Part shown: positions 1 through 9,949 of the stretch, piece after piece
How positions within the stretch are numbered: the first letter of the stretch is position 1
Layout of the letters: every line of letters begins with the position of its first letter
NCBI RefSeq assembly: GCF_004295585.1
Contig: NZ_AP019400.1
Span: forward strand, 6,316,501-6,380,500
DNA length: 64,000 nucleotides
Direction: 5' to 3'
DNA from: Cohnella abietis
Lineage (GTDB): Bacteria > Bacillota > Bacilli > Paenibacillales > Paenibacillaceae
Made by a program: the position numbers and the translations under genes
Notes under the pieces: generated by a model
What the model was told of the DNA's origin: nothing
Seen by the model: only the letters and a program-made list of their open reading frames with translations
Databases searched by the model: none

Positions 1-816
1 ATCGTTAAACACGAGACTTATACTCCCCGTGGTTGCTTTAACCGCTGTTGGAATTACCATTTTCATTTGTAGCTTAACTTTAGCTTTGGGTTGAATTTTC
101 ACATCGTCAGTCTTAACTGGTGTGACTTCATAAAGGTAATTATCTGGTGTCATGTAAAAATATTTATATTTCGGAATCGTAACTGATCTATATCCCAGAT
201 TTAAATACTCAACATCAAATTCAATTCGTTTTTCTTCTTCAAGTTGATATGTACGGAAATTCGTATAGTTAACACTTAGTTTAGTACCTTCAACGAAAAC
301 TTCCTTCGCGTTGTTAATTGGTGAATAAGTTGCTGGCATTTTGATACTACCTAAAATCCTTGTATAATTAGCTACACTAAAATCCCATTTAATGAGTTGA
401 ATAATTACGTCGGTATACTTTGTGTTTCTGTTTACTGTGCCTACATAAGTATATTCAGCTGATGTCTTAGGAGAAATCTCGCTCTTATTTACATTTACGT
501 TCGTTAGTTTAACAGGAATAGATGCTCCATTGCTTAGCTTAACTTTAGTCCAATAATCGTAGAACATTATCGGTTTATTCTCGTTGTTTACAATTTCAAT
601 AGTAAAAGCTAGCGTCTGTTTATTATTGCTTGGAATTAGTTGAACATTCTTCACGTTGATAGAACTCTTAGTTCCTATCTTAACTTGCCCAATAATAGGT
701 TTATTTACTGTTGTTCCCGCAGCAAATGCTCCCCCAATCGAAATGGAACTCGTTAACACAAACACAATAGCTAGCACTAAGCATAATAATGTCTTACTCT
801 TACGTAGCAACAACAT
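1..816 (-). CDS. Secreted protein of unknown function, C-terminus cut off by the window edge
   Basis: The frame runs from an ATG at 816 to the window edge without a stop, giving 272 visible residues. A consensus ribosome binding site (AAGGAGG, plus-strand positions 822-831) lies just upstream. The N-terminus is a classic signal peptide: basic start (MLLLRKSK), a hydrophobic stretch, then GGAFAAG as the probable cleavage region near residue 33. The mature part is rich in Asn, Thr, Lys and beta-prone residues, which suggests an extracellular beta-sandwich. I recognise no catalytic motif and no SLH domain in the visible part. It lies downstream of the S-layer gene in the same orientation but beyond a strong terminator, so it probably has its own promoter; the AT-rich run at 839-850 is a weak candidate. 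Secretion is clear; the function is unknown. Confidence 0.8.
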   Translation of the reverse strand, partial: MLLLRKSKTLLCLVLAIVFVLTSSISIGGAFAAGTTVNKPIIGQVKIGTKSSINVKNVQLIPSNNKQTLAFTIEIVNNENKPIMFYDYWTKVKLSNGASIPVKLTNVNVNKSEISPKTSAEYTYVGTVNRNTKYTDVIIQLIKWDFSVANYTRILGSIKMPATYSPINNAKEVFVEGTKLSVNYTNFRTYQLEEEKRIEFDVEYLNLGYRSVTIPKYKYFYMTPDNYLYEVTPVKTDDVKIQPKAKVKLQMKMVIPTAVKATTGSISLVFND

Positions 817-881
817 GCTTCTACCTCCTTGAAGATCTATATATATATAACGCTTCTAGGGCGGTAAAAGTTTCTACTAAT

Positions 882-916
882 ACAAAAGAAGCCGAACAAA
901 GTTCGGCTTCTTTTGT
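882..916 (-). terminator. Rho-independent terminator after the S-layer gene
   Basis: A 16-bp perfect inverted repeat (arms 882-897 and 901-916, 3-nt loop) has a GC-rich core and runs of A and T at the outer ends. It starts 17 bp past the stop codon of the S-layer-type gene. The A/T-rich flanks would allow it to work in both directions. Confidence 0.9.
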
Positions 917-932
917 TAATCGCTTAGGGCAA

Positions 933-3770
933 TTATGCTTTAACGATTACTTTGAATTGATGCCACTTACCATTAGTAGTAACAACAGTTACTGTGAAAG
1001 TATCTTCAGCAGCAAGAGCAGTACCAGCAGCACCTGCAGGAATTAAGTGACCTTTAGAAATGTTGGAGATATCGATGTTAGCAGCTGAAATAACAGTTGC
1101 ATTATCCAACTCAACGCCATATTGATCTTCAACTTTAACAATTCCTCTAACAAGAGCTACAACACCAGCTACAGTGTTAACATTAGCTACAGATGCAGAT
1201 ACAACACCGTCTGCTTCTTTAGTACCGTTACCACCACTGTCTTTCAAAGAAACCGTTGTTGCAGATGGAAGAGATTTGGATACTTTTACTGTTACTTGTT
1301 GAGTTTCAGAAGCTGCACCTCTAATTAGTACAAGAAGAGATACTTCTACTTCAGATTTGTCACCAAATCCATTAAATGCAGGAGTAACTTTTACTTTACC
1401 AGCATTGAACTCAACACCAGTTGTAGTACTCTTAATGGTGTAGTTTTCAGAATTATTAGGGATGGTAACAGTAGATCCATCTTCTAAAGATCCTTTAACA
1501 GTTAGAGCTTTTTCGTATTTTGCATCGATTGATTGATAAACAGTGCCAGATACAGTTGGAGTGTAAGACTTGATATCAGCCTTTTCTACAACTTTTTCTG
1601 AGAAGTTATAAGCGCTGTTTGCAACATCTTTCCAACCACCATCATTGATTTGCAGTGTAAGAGTAACAGAAGCTGTACCCTTAGCAGCAGCATTTAGAGT
1701 AACTGTATCAGTACCATCAACGATGAACTCAGTAGCGTTAGTTTTCGCCAAGCTAACTGCAGATCCCGATGATTGTACTACTGCACGATATTGTCCTGGA
1801 GCTGTACCCCAGTTGAAAGAACTAAAATCATTGCCGTATTGATCTTTTACTTTGATGTTGTCTTTAGTGATTGTAGCAGTACCGCCATCTTTCAACAACG
1901 CAGTATCAAGATCTTTAGTACCAGAGATAAGGGATGCTACTTTTCCATCAGTTACATTAATTGTAACTTGAGCTACTTTGTTCGTGTGAGTGATAAGTGT
2001 AATAATTACTACACCTTTAGTAGCTGGCAAAGTATATTCTAGGTTCGTAACATCTTTAACAATGTCTTTAACAAATGAAACGCCGTTCAAGGCAGAGCCA
2101 GTTGCTAACATATCATTATTAGGGTGTTTAATCGCAGCGCCAAATTGATCAACTGCAGTGTAAGGGATGTTAATTTTCGATCCAGCTGGCGCGGATGCAG
2201 GTGCAGTCAGCGTCAATGTATCGATTTTAACATTTTCTTTAACTACAATATCAAAGCTATCTTTCGCGCCAGTCGACTTGGAAATGATAGTTACATTTGA
2301 AGTACCAGCATTAAGAAGTGTGCTGTTTTTCAATGTAAGAACAACTTGATTTGTGCCATCAACAGGAGCAATAGAGTAAAGTGCAGTGTTGCTGCTAGCA
2401 ACGTAACCTACTAGATCTGCTTTGCTCGGGTTGGATACTGAAACAATCAGATCGGACAATACTGGTGGTGTAGCAGCTGAGTTACCATTCAGGTAAGTCA
2501 GGCTATTAACGGAAGCACCGTATTGATCTTTCAATTCAAGAACTAATCTGAACTCTTCACTGGAACCAGCTACCAGTTCTTTACCATTAGCATTGTAAAG
2601 TTTAACGATTTTAACAGACGCAACTTGAGCAGCCGAAGAAACTTCAGCTGTTACAGTAGCAAATGCACTACCAGTGTGTACTAGGCTAACTACTACTTTT
2701 TCACCTAAAGTGAAAGGAGTTGTAGCAGAAATTGTTACTGTTCCATTAGCAGCAACCGCTGAACCTTTACCAGCAGTAGCTGAAAGTGGAGTACCGTTAA
2801 TTTCTTCGTTGTATTGGTTGAATACTTTATAACCAACAGTTACGATTTGGTTATTACCACGGTCAAGAGCAGCTTTTTCATTATTAAAAGTAATTTTAGT
2901 TACTTTTTCAGCTTCAACTTTAACAGTACCAGTCAAAGCAGCATCAGTGATTCCTTCAACCTTAACAGTGTACTCAGCAGCAGGAAGGTTCAATGCGAAC
3001 TCAATTACTGCGGATTTCTTGTCTTCGGAGAAAGTTACGGATTTAGAGTTAACTGTGTTAGCTCCGTTAAGAACAGTGATTTTAGCTTTTGCAGTGTCAA
3101 CTGTACCATTGAAAGCTACAGTCAATTTTTTAGCAGCAGTAGCAGTTACAGAGCTAATAGCTGTTGCAGCTGTTACTTCAAAGCCTTTAAGGTTAAGGAT
3201 TTGTCCAAGTGTTTTACCACCGGAACCAGCAACTTCAGTGTGAAGAGCAGCTACTAGAGCAACATAAGTGTCGCCACGTTTAGCAGCAGCTTTCCAGTCA
3301 GTACCTTCTGGAAGAATTCCAGCTTTAACTGCCAATTCAGGAACAGAAGCATACTTGTCGCCAGTTGTTTCTACTCCAAGTGCACGCAATACTACAGCTG
3401 CGAACTCTTGGTTAGACAACGTACCGTTGAAACCGAATTTTGTAGCGGAAGAACCTTCCAGGTAGTTCTTCTCTTTAGCCCAAGAAAGGTAGCCATCGTA
3501 GAAAGTACCTGTTACATCTTTGTAAGTGTGGGATTTCTTAGTTGCTTGAGCTTCTTTCTCTACGTTCAGAAGACGGGAAAGAAGAACTGCAAGATCTTGA
3601 CGTTTCCAAGTGGAGCCTGACAGAAGATCGCCAGTAGCGGTACCTTTGATAATACCTGCTTCTTGTAAATACTTGCCTGCGCTAGCAGGTGTTTCAGCAG
3701 CAGATGCCATGTTGGCAAACAGGCTGATTACTAGTGCGAAAGTTAGTAAAAGGGATAAACTTTTTTTCAT
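933..3770 (-). CDS. S-layer-type surface protein with N-terminal SLH domains
   Basis: A 945-residue secreted protein, counted from the ATG at 3770. Residues 1-25 are a signal peptide (MKKSLSLLL... ending ASA). About residues 27-200 hold three SLH-like modules, the domains that bind pyruvylated secondary cell wall polymer. The rest is a chain of beta-rich Ig-like units, in which a short D/N-Q-Y/F-G type motif recurs at least five times (for example KDQYGASV, VDQFGAAI, VEDQYGVEL). Low Cys content, Lys/Thr/Val/Ala richness and a strong terminator fit an abundant S-layer subunit, but that is inference. The csaB-tagA-tagO cluster needed for SLH anchoring is about 5 kb upstream. A second in-frame start with its own ribosome binding site lies 24 codons upstream at 3842. 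It could also be one of several SLH proteins rather than the main lattice protein. Confidence 0.88.
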   Translation of the reverse strand: MKKSLSLLLTFALVISLFANMASAAETPASAGKYLQEAGIIKGTATGDLLSGSTWKRQDLAVLLSRLLNVEKEAQATKKSHTYKDVTGTFYDGYLSWAKEKNYLEGSSATKFGFNGTLSNQEFAAVVLRALGVETTGDKYASVPELAVKAGILPEGTDWKAAAKRGDTYVALVAALHTEVAGSGGKTLGQILNLKGFEVTAATAISSVTATAAKKLTVAFNGTVDTAKAKITVLNGANTVNSKSVTFSEDKKSAVIEFALNLPAAEYTVKVEGITDAALTGTVKVEAEKVTKITFNNEKAALDRGNNQIVTVGYKVFNQYNEEINGTPLSATAGKGSAVAANGTVTISATTPFTLGEKVVVSLVHTGSAFATVTAEVSSAAQVASVKIVKLYNANGKELVAGSSEEFRLVLELKDQYGASVNSLTYLNGNSAATPPVLSDLIVSVSNPSKADLVGYVASSNTALYSIAPVDGTNQVVLTLKNSTLLNAGTSNVTIISKSTGAKDSFDIVVKENVKIDTLTLTAPASAPAGSKINIPYTAVDQFGAAIKHPNNDMLATGSALNGVSFVKDIVKDVTNLEYTLPATKGVVIITLITHTNKVAQVTINVTDGKVASLISGTKDLDTALLKDGGTATITKDNIKVKDQYGNDFSSFNWGTAPGQYRAVVQSSGSAVSLAKTNATEFIVDGTDTVTLNAAAKGTASVTLTLQINDGGWKDVANSAYNFSEKVVEKADIKSYTPTVSGTVYQSIDAKYEKALTVKGSLEDGSTVTIPNNSENYTIKSTTTGVEFNAGKVKVTPAFNGFGDKSEVEVSLLVLIRGAASETQQVTVKVSKSLPSATTVSLKDSGGNGTKEADGVVSASVANVNTVAGVVALVRGIVKVEDQYGVELDNATVISAANIDISNISKGHLIPAGAAGTALAAEDTFTVTVVTTNGKWHQFKVIVKA

Positions 3771-3780
3771 AACCTTTTTT

Positions 3781-3859
3781 TCTCCTCCTCGAGAATGTAT
3801 CTGTTTTGTTTGTGTGTAAGAATTATAGCTCGAATCTCTCATTGGTGTTTCACCCCCTT
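3781..3859 (-). promoter_or_regulatory. Two tandem in-frame translation starts of the S-layer-type gene
   Basis: Two start signals lie in the same frame. The distal one is an ATG at 3842 with AAGGGGGTG at 3851-3859, 8 nt from the start. The proximal one is an ATG at 3770 with GAGGAGGAG at about 3782-3790. The upstream start adds 24 mostly polar residues (MRDSSYNSYTQ...) before the signal peptide. Both ribosome binding sites are good, so this is not simply an over-long frame. Dual starts of this kind were described for cell-wall protein genes of Brevibacillus brevis. Confidence 0.6.
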
Positions 3860-3995
3860 CCTTGAGTAGAGCATTGTCTATAATTGATGTCTGACGGCAT
3901 GCCTAATGGTAGATCATGTCGCAGAAACTTGTAATCAAAAGAATAGAATCGAAAACCAAGCCAAAGTACGCAGGGAAAAATATGCCACTTTCCCC

Positions 3996-4025
3996 ATTAT
4001 ACATGAGTCGCTTGTGTAGCGTAAA
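3996..4025 (-). promoter_or_regulatory. Candidate sigma-A promoter of the S-layer-type gene
   Basis: On the minus strand TTTACG (4020-4025) and a perfect TATAAT (3996-4001) are separated by 18 bp. The transcript would carry a leader of about 220 nt before the ATG at 3770, and long leaders are common for S-layer mRNAs. I found no better pair in this intergenic region; the -35 matches 4 of 6 positions. Confidence 0.5.
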
Positions 4026-4278
4026 GAACATTTTCATAGAGAGCTAATAAAGATTAGTACTAGAGACCCTCTTGAATGTCTCATCATGTTAAACGCACGA
4101 CGCGGAGAAAAGTTGCGGATTAAATCAAATTCGTCTAACTTTTTTTAACCTCATTACCTACAACTGAATCGAATTCATTATGTAAGGTCGCTTGGCTTCT
4201 CTAGTATAGCTTGGACGAGAGACTACGTCATTGGTAAATCATTTCCTATAGAACCAAGTTGAAGCATATAGATAGCGA

Positions 4279-4313
4279 GGCACCTTCCCCATATTAGATG
4301 GGTGAAGATGCCC
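4279..4313 (-). terminator. Weak hairpin after the large SLH protein gene
   Basis: An imperfect inverted repeat (GGCACCTTCCCCAT / ATGGGTGAAGATGCC) lies 18-52 bp past the stop codon at 4332. It lacks a clear T-run on the minus strand, so it may be a poor terminator or only an mRNA-end hairpin. Confidence 0.35.
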
Positions 4314-4331
4314 GCTTGACCAAGCTTATCT

Positions 4332-7300
4332 TTAATTAATCTTTGGTAGGCGTTTCTTATCTGCAAGCATTCTAGCTACTAGGATTGCTGAATCCGAGCG
4401 AAGCAGGTTTGACTTAGGCTCGAATACAAAGCCTTTCTTAGCATTCTCAGGATCTACTTGAGTACCTAAGATAAAGCCTTTCTTAGATACTGCCAATACG
4501 GCAGCACGAGCGTAGAAGTCAATCTGTGCATAGTCCTTGAATTGCTTCTGCAATGCAGCATCAATTTTTTTGGCATCTGTATCTAATTTCAAATTCAGTG
4601 TACGGGCTATAATGACAGCTGCCTGTTCTCTGGAGAGAGCTGCATTAGGCTCGAATGATCTCGGTGTTGTTCCTTTAATGAGACCTTGGCGGGCCGCTGT
4701 CTCTACATAACGGAAATCCCATAAACCATCAGGATTAATCGTGTACGGCACATCATCATAGTGCGATTTACTCAGCTCATAATTCAACGGAATATCAATA
4801 GCTTTAACCATCATCCGTGCAAACTCCCCACGAGATGTATAGATATCTGCTCCAAATTGGTCGTAACTAACCGGATTCATGATACCTTTAGCATAAATAG
4901 CTTCTAAATAGTTCTTAGCATATGGATGCTGTGTAATGTCGTAGAAGGAGTATGCCATCTTAGAAACGACATAATATCCAAATTGTGTGAACGGAACCTT
5001 GATCGTGTGTTTCTTCGTATCGACTACTCCACCGAGATTCTCCCAATACTTGTTCTTCACATCGTAACGTAGCACTGTAATGATTGTACCTACATTATCA
5101 CGCATATTCTCATCGTATTTCAATTCAAGCGTGCCAATCTTGGAGGTTACCAGCTCGCGGTTATCTGGACGATTGTCATAGGTCGGAATATCAGTCCCAC
5201 CAGGCCCTTTGGCACCTGGGAATTGATAAGGATCCACACCCATCTTTAATGGATCGAAGGTTGTTGTAGACGGATCATCCGCAAGTCCCGCGTCAATCCA
5301 GAATACCGGACTTGATTTAATGAAATGAGTTGGGAATGAAACATTAAATCTTGTCCCGAAGCTCTGCAGGATTAAGTCAAAGTTAGCTGGCAGAGTCTCA
5401 TACTCATGACGATCTACCACACCATCTTCCGGGTTTGCAATGGCGAACATCAATTTGTGGCCATCAAATATTTGATTTTTCAAATTCTGCGGCACATTAA
5501 AATCTTGACGGATCAACGAAGTACCTTTAGGGAAATTAAGGCTTAAGCTACCATCAAATTGCTTATGAGAGCTCTTCATTGTTTCTAAGTAACCCGCACC
5601 TGGAATATTCGTCGGTACGTATTTGATTAGAATGCTGTCTTTTGTAACATCTTTACCATTTGAAATAATCAGATCAATCTTGTTGTCCTTACCCGGCTTC
5701 AAGCCCGTAACAAAAGCGCGATACGCATTCGGATAATCTATTGTTCCGTCGTTGTTGGTGTCGAAATCAATTTTTTCCATCTTGAAAGCCTTGAGATCTC
5801 CGCCGGTAACCAGAACCTTATCAGCTCCTGGTGCAGCAATAACAACCTCGATAAAATTCTGATTCACAATTCTCTTCTCCGGTAAAATCGGGCGCAGCAC
5901 CTTGTAAGGGATTGAGGTCGGATCGACTTCTAAACGGAAGCTCGCACGCGGCCCTGTTTCGCCACTGTTGTAGACGAAGAAGTTATAAATTTTAGAGCTT
6001 CCATCTGCATTCAATTGCTGGTCCTTCAAAATGAAGGAAAAGGATTGAAGATTCATGTTGTACTGAACGGCTAGATTGCCGGTATTCGAAGTAGAAGATG
6101 TTGCCGGTATTGTCCCAACAACCTTGCCGTCCTGCAGTAACTGAATAGCATCAGTCAAATTCCAGCGTATATCATTACTTCCAGGCGTACTGACTTTCAA
6201 AATATAATTGACCGCTGTTCCTGAATCACGCATGCTATCTACCTTATTACGAACAACTTGTTCAGTTGTACCGAGATCTAAGAAACCAAAGGTTCCGAAA
6301 ATGTTCATTTCTGATAGCGTTGTTGTATAAATACTACCGCGAATCGGAAAGCTTGGATCGTTCGGCAGAGGAGCATCCTTGTATTGCGTTCCATAAGGGA
6401 ACACACCTGATGTTCCAGGCGCAGGTATTACCGGCAAGTTCGTTGGAATGACACTTACCTTGATTTCTTTCTGATAATAATCTGTTTCCGTCTGATACAC
6501 AATTTTAATTTTATTCTCACCGGAATAGAACTTCTTATAAACATCTGTAAGACTTATTTGGCCTGCGGCTGTTCCTATATTTAACTTGAAGTCACTCACG
6601 TTGGTACCTTGGGTTAAAGGAACGAGAGTGTTGTTGATATATAAGAATACCGTCTGATTTAATGTAACATTATTACCAGAAGTCACTGGCACGTATCTTA
6701 TTTTACTAGTATTCGGGATATTCTTGAACGATCCCGCAAGGTCGCCCAGCTTATTAGTAATAACTTCAATAGCCTGAACCGTATCAGTTTCTGTTGTATC
6801 CACTTTAATTATCATACCATCGACAGCTTTATCGTAATTGGCAAAAGGACCATACAGAAGATTTACTTTTACCGGCTTAACTACAGAAGATGCAGTACCT
6901 CCAGTCATCGTGAAATCGATAGTCTGAGTGCCTGTTACTGGCATCTTACTGAATTCATATACTACACGGTAAAAGGTCTTAGTCACCCCGTTGACCATCT
7001 TAGTAACGGTAGTTACATCAGTACCTTTGATGTTTACCCTCTTATACTCAAACGGCTTAGGATCAATATATTTATATTCGTTATTCGCTACATCGCGAAT
7101 TGTCGGAACACTAATCGGACTATCATTGATACCATAATTAGTCGGATTACCAATCAGCACCTCAACCGCAAACGGCATAGCGAAGATGTTAGAGCCAGCT
7201 AATGCCCCACCCGTGATGTTCTCGTAATTCGTACCATTATACGATTGGAGATAATTGATCTCATAAATATATGGCTTTGTGCCGTTCTGCAATGTAAATC

Positions 7301-8519
7301 CAAGGGAGCTAGTTCCCTCTAGTGTAGGTGTAACATTGAGATGCTTATTCACTTCGTTGTCGGACATTAGTTGCAGGTTATATTGCTTGTCATCAACAAG
7401 AGCTCCACTCGCTGCTAGCACACTATTGTCCAATTTAAAGGAATAGACAAAGAACTTGTCTGTTTTAGAGGTTAACGGATCAATTGTAGCATAAACAGAT
7501 CCAATTACGGATGATGTTCCACCCGTGAGTGTATAGTTTACTTTAACGAGCTTCGTGCCTGTTGGGTCAGACCCTGTACTAGGCAATGATGGATCCGGAT
7601 GGGGCTGAAGGGCACCGCCGACTACATCCGCATATTCGGAATTCGGAACAATAACTTTACCTGTTACTTGCACTTTACTGGAATCTGTATAGTTATAGTT
7701 CGGATAGTACTCAAGCGGGGACCCACCTGAGCCCTCATTAACATTTACATCGTAATAAGTGACGCTGCCGTTGTAGAAAGCGATCTCACGTGTCGTCTCA
7801 AGCGTCTGGGAGTTGTTCTTCACTCGAATTGTTACGAGGTTCTTCCCCTTTTTCAAGTTCACCGGAGATGCAACGAAGCTGTTATTGTTGCTTGGGTTAA
7901 CATTGTACGTCTTACTGTTACCGTTAACGATAATCGTCACGCTCTGAGCGTTCGGCGCATTACCGGTAATGCTGATATCGTAGTTGCTGCGTCCTTTGGA
8001 TGCATTCGAATAGACGACAGTTGTGTTACTATCGTTAACAGGGAATGCCTGTCCATCGATCTGGGCCAACAAGTTATAGAATACAGGTCCATTGCGGTAA
8101 TCAATATAGAAGGTGTCTGCAACCTCTCCTCCACCTTGAAGACCTTTGAACGTGATTCTATTTTTACCAGGAAACAGCTCTAAATTAAAAACAGTAATAG
8201 CATTGCCTTCATTGTAAACATTACTTGTTTGATCCACTTTGGAATTACCGATGATGTCATCGGATGGATCTTCATTTCCTTTGTCGTCAATAATCTGAAA
8301 TACGCTGTAAGAAATCGTAGAAGCGTTGATGTTGTTAATTGAACCTTGAAGAGTAACCCGTGCATCCGTCGTAATTCGAGGTGCTTGAGGGTCAGTACTT
8401 TCACTTGGAAAAATAAAGCTTCCGTTGCCTACAGCCGCATTAGCAACTGGTGCTTGAGCGGGGAACAACTGAAGTAGCAGTGCTACTACTAGAATTACGG
8501 CACTGAATTTTCTAAACAC
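4332..8519 (-). CDS. Very large secreted surface protein with three C-terminal SLH domains
   Basis: 1395 residues from a GTG start, with GGAGG 8 nt upstream. Residues 1-28 form a signal peptide (MFRKFSAVIL... ending VANAA). The long middle part (about 30-1200) is rich in Asn, Thr, Val and Tyr, with repeated Ig-like beta segments. Near residue 920 a DTNNDGTID loop matches the EF-hand/dockerin calcium-loop pattern DxNxDG. Residues about 1215-1390 hold three SLH modules with the typical spacing (motifs like FARMMVKAI, LSREQAAVIIAR and RSDSAILVARML). The protein should be exported and held on the pyruvylated wall polymer made by the neighbouring csaB cluster. No catalytic motif was recognised; adhesion or envelope structure is a guess. 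Having SLH modules at the C-terminus sets it apart from the neighbouring S-layer-type protein. Confidence 0.85.
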   Translation of the reverse strand: MFRKFSAVILVVALLLQLFPAQAPVANAAVGNGSFIFPSESTDPQAPRITTDARVTLQGSINNINASTISYSVFQIIDDKGNEDPSDDIIGNSKVDQTSNVYNEGNAITVFNLELFPGKNRITFKGLQGGGEVADTFYIDYRNGPVFYNLLAQIDGQAFPVNDSNTTVVYSNASKGRSNYDISITGNAPNAQSVTIIVNGNSKTYNVNPSNNNSFVASPVNLKKGKNLVTIRVKNNSQTLETTREIAFYNGSVTYYDVNVNEGSGGSPLEYYPNYNYTDSSKVQVTGKVIVPNSEYADVVGGALQPHPDPSLPSTGSDPTGTKLVKVNYTLTGGTSSVIGSVYATIDPLTSKTDKFFVYSFKLDNSVLAASGALVDDKQYNLQLMSDNEVNKHLNVTPTLEGTSSLGFTLQNGTKPYIYEINYLQSYNGTNYENITGGALAGSNIFAMPFAVEVLIGNPTNYGINDSPISVPTIRDVANNEYKYIDPKPFEYKRVNIKGTDVTTVTKMVNGVTKTFYRVVYEFSKMPVTGTQTIDFTMTGGTASSVVKPVKVNLLYGPFANYDKAVDGMIIKVDTTETDTVQAIEVITNKLGDLAGSFKNIPNTSKIRYVPVTSGNNVTLNQTVFLYINNTLVPLTQGTNVSDFKLNIGTAAGQISLTDVYKKFYSGENKIKIVYQTETDYYQKEIKVSVIPTNLPVIPAPGTSGVFPYGTQYKDAPLPNDPSFPIRGSIYTTTLSEMNIFGTFGFLDLGTTEQVVRNKVDSMRDSGTAVNYILKVSTPGSNDIRWNLTDAIQLLQDGKVVGTIPATSSTSNTGNLAVQYNMNLQSFSFILKDQQLNADGSSKIYNFFVYNSGETGPRASFRLEVDPTSIPYKVLRPILPEKRIVNQNFIEVVIAAPGADKVLVTGGDLKAFKMEKIDFDTNNDGTIDYPNAYRAFVTGLKPGKDNKIDLIISNGKDVTKDSILIKYVPTNIPGAGYLETMKSSHKQFDGSLSLNFPKGTSLIRQDFNVPQNLKNQIFDGHKLMFAIANPEDGVVDRHEYETLPANFDLILQSFGTRFNVSFPTHFIKSSPVFWIDAGLADDPSTTTFDPLKMGVDPYQFPGAKGPGGTDIPTYDNRPDNRELVTSKIGTLELKYDENMRDNVGTIITVLRYDVKNKYWENLGGVVDTKKHTIKVPFTQFGYYVVSKMAYSFYDITQHPYAKNYLEAIYAKGIMNPVSYDQFGADIYTSRGEFARMMVKAIDIPLNYELSKSHYDDVPYTINPDGLWDFRYVETAARQGLIKGTTPRSFEPNAALSREQAAVIIARTLNLKLDTDAKKIDAALQKQFKDYAQIDFYARAAVLAVSKKGFILGTQVDPENAKKGFVFEPKSNLLRSDSAILVARMLADKKRLPKIN

Positions 8520-8605
8520 AATGAGTTCCTCCTTACGTGTCTTCCCGGCATTATGGGTGTACCTCTGTTATCGGACACGAGGGGAGGAATATTTAGGCGA
8601 AAACG

Positions 8606-8645
8606 ATAAAAAATCCCCGAATCTCATAAGAGACCGGGGATTTAT
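8606..8645 (-). terminator. Rho-independent terminator after tagO
   Basis: On the minus strand a 9-bp stem (AAATCCCCG / CGGGGATTT) with a 15-nt loop is followed by a T-run. It lies about 40 bp after the tagO stop codon and ends the wall-polymer gene cluster before the large SLH protein gene. Confidence 0.85.
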
Positions 8646-8682
8646 TGAAGGTATGAGAAAATATTAATGTAAATATGAAGTG

Positions 8683-9828
8683 CTATTTCCCCCGAGAATC
8701 AGTCTGCGGCTTCATCCGTAATCGAGCTAGCAAGTCGAGAACAGGGCGACGGGATTGATCTACAATTCCGATAAGCTCTGCGCCAATCTGCAGCAAGAAC
8801 ACGAGAGCACAGATAACAATGAAGGTTATCCAGTTACCTAAGCCCGAATTCGAGACAGAGGACTGAACGATCGCACATGTGCCGAAGAAAGCTGCAATCC
8901 CATAAATAATGAGCACAGTCTTACGATGGCTGAAGCCGAGCTGCTGCAAGCAATGATGCAGATGCCCTTTGTCCGGTGCAAAGATCGGTTTCTTGTGCAC
9001 CCAGCGACGGATTATCGCGAAAAAGGTATCCGATAACGGAACCCCGATAATAAGTAACGGTGTTACGAAAGAGACAACTGTAACTTGCTTAAATCCGAGC
9101 ATGGACAACGTCGCCAAGGCGAAGCCGAGAAACAGCGAGCCCGAGTCACCCATGAATATTTTCGCGGGATGGAAATTAAAGAATAAGAAGCCTCCAATAG
9201 AGCCAAGCAAAACAGCTGATAGGATAATAATGGCCTCATTGCTCATTATAATACCCATAACAAGTAGCGTAGCGACTGCGATACCGGACACACCAGCTGC
9301 TAGCCCGTCCAAACCATCAATCAAGTTGATCGCATTAGTTACCCCTACAATCCATAAGATCGTAAGCGGAATACTAAGCCATTCACCCAAAGGCTGCATC
9401 GCCGAGCCGAATGGAATGTTAAGCAAATCAATTTTGATATTATATCCAAATACAACAATACACGCTGCGCCAATCTGTACGAGCAATTTGAGCTTAGCTG
9501 ACAGATCGAACTTGTCATCAAGCGCACCCAGCACTACAATTAGCGTTCCCCCTACAAGTAGAGCGCTAATCAAATTGCGGTCGTAAGTACTGAGCATATC
9601 AGCAGGTACCCAAGGCAATATAAGTAGCAATCCCACTGTGAAGGCGCCATAGATAGCAACTCCACCCAAACGGGGCATTATTCTCGTGTGAACTTTACGA
9701 TGATTCGGCACATCAATTGCGCCAATTCGAATTGCCAATTTCTTTACGAGTGGTGTAAAACCAAGCGCAAGCGCCATTGCAGCGATGAATGAAATAAGTC
9801 CAATTCCGAGCATCCAGCCAGACATCAT
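8683..9828 (-). CDS. tagO: Undecaprenyl-phosphate N-acetylglucosamine-1-phosphate transferase (TagO/WecA family)
   Basis: 381-residue integral membrane enzyme of the MraY/WecA superfamily. It moves sugar-1-phosphate from a UDP-sugar, usually UDP-GlcNAc, to undecaprenyl phosphate, starting a cell-wall polymer on the inner membrane face. Family motifs are all present: PNHRKVHT (41-48), the Mg-binding DD (104-105), N-x-DGxDGL (about 165-176), MGDSGS (226-231) and the HLHH loop (289-292). About ten hydrophobic segments are visible. The start has GGGGAG 6 nt upstream. The gene follows tagA and csaB in the same direction, which points to the secondary cell wall polymer that anchors SLH proteins rather than teichoic acid alone. 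WecA-like naming is equally valid. Confidence 0.9.
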   Translation of the reverse strand: MMSGWMLGIGLISFIAAMALALGFTPLVKKLAIRIGAIDVPNHRKVHTRIMPRLGGVAIYGAFTVGLLLILPWVPADMLSTYDRNLISALLVGGTLIVVLGALDDKFDLSAKLKLLVQIGAACIVVFGYNIKIDLLNIPFGSAMQPLGEWLSIPLTILWIVGVTNAINLIDGLDGLAAGVSGIAVATLLVMGIIMSNEAIIILSAVLLGSIGGFLFFNFHPAKIFMGDSGSLFLGFALATLSMLGFKQVTVVSFVTPLLIIGVPLSDTFFAIIRRWVHKKPIFAPDKGHLHHCLQQLGFSHRKTVLIIYGIAAFFGTCAIVQSSVSNSGLGNWITFIVICALVFLLQIGAELIGIVDQSRRPVLDLLARLRMKPQTDSRGK

Positions 9829-9949
9829 CTACAACTCCCCTTTTTATGTACCGGAATGAATTATACTCCGATCACAAGGACTTCAACAAGGTGATAATTC
9901 TGTCGTTTTCCGCCATTTTTAACGATTTAGCTTGTAATCATGAAAGTTT

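Larger units (their letters stand above)
3860..4331 (-). other. Long non-coding region upstream of the S-layer-type gene
   Basis: I see no gene between the S-layer leader and the stop of the 1395-residue surface protein. It holds the candidate promoter at 3996-4025, a long untranslated leader and a hairpin at 4279-4313. The rest is AT-rich sequence without further structure that I can support. Confidence 0.6.

Noticed and set aside
8969..9586. Plus-strand open frame of 205 codons inside tagO
   Set aside because: It is antisense to a gene with complete family motifs and has no start signal.
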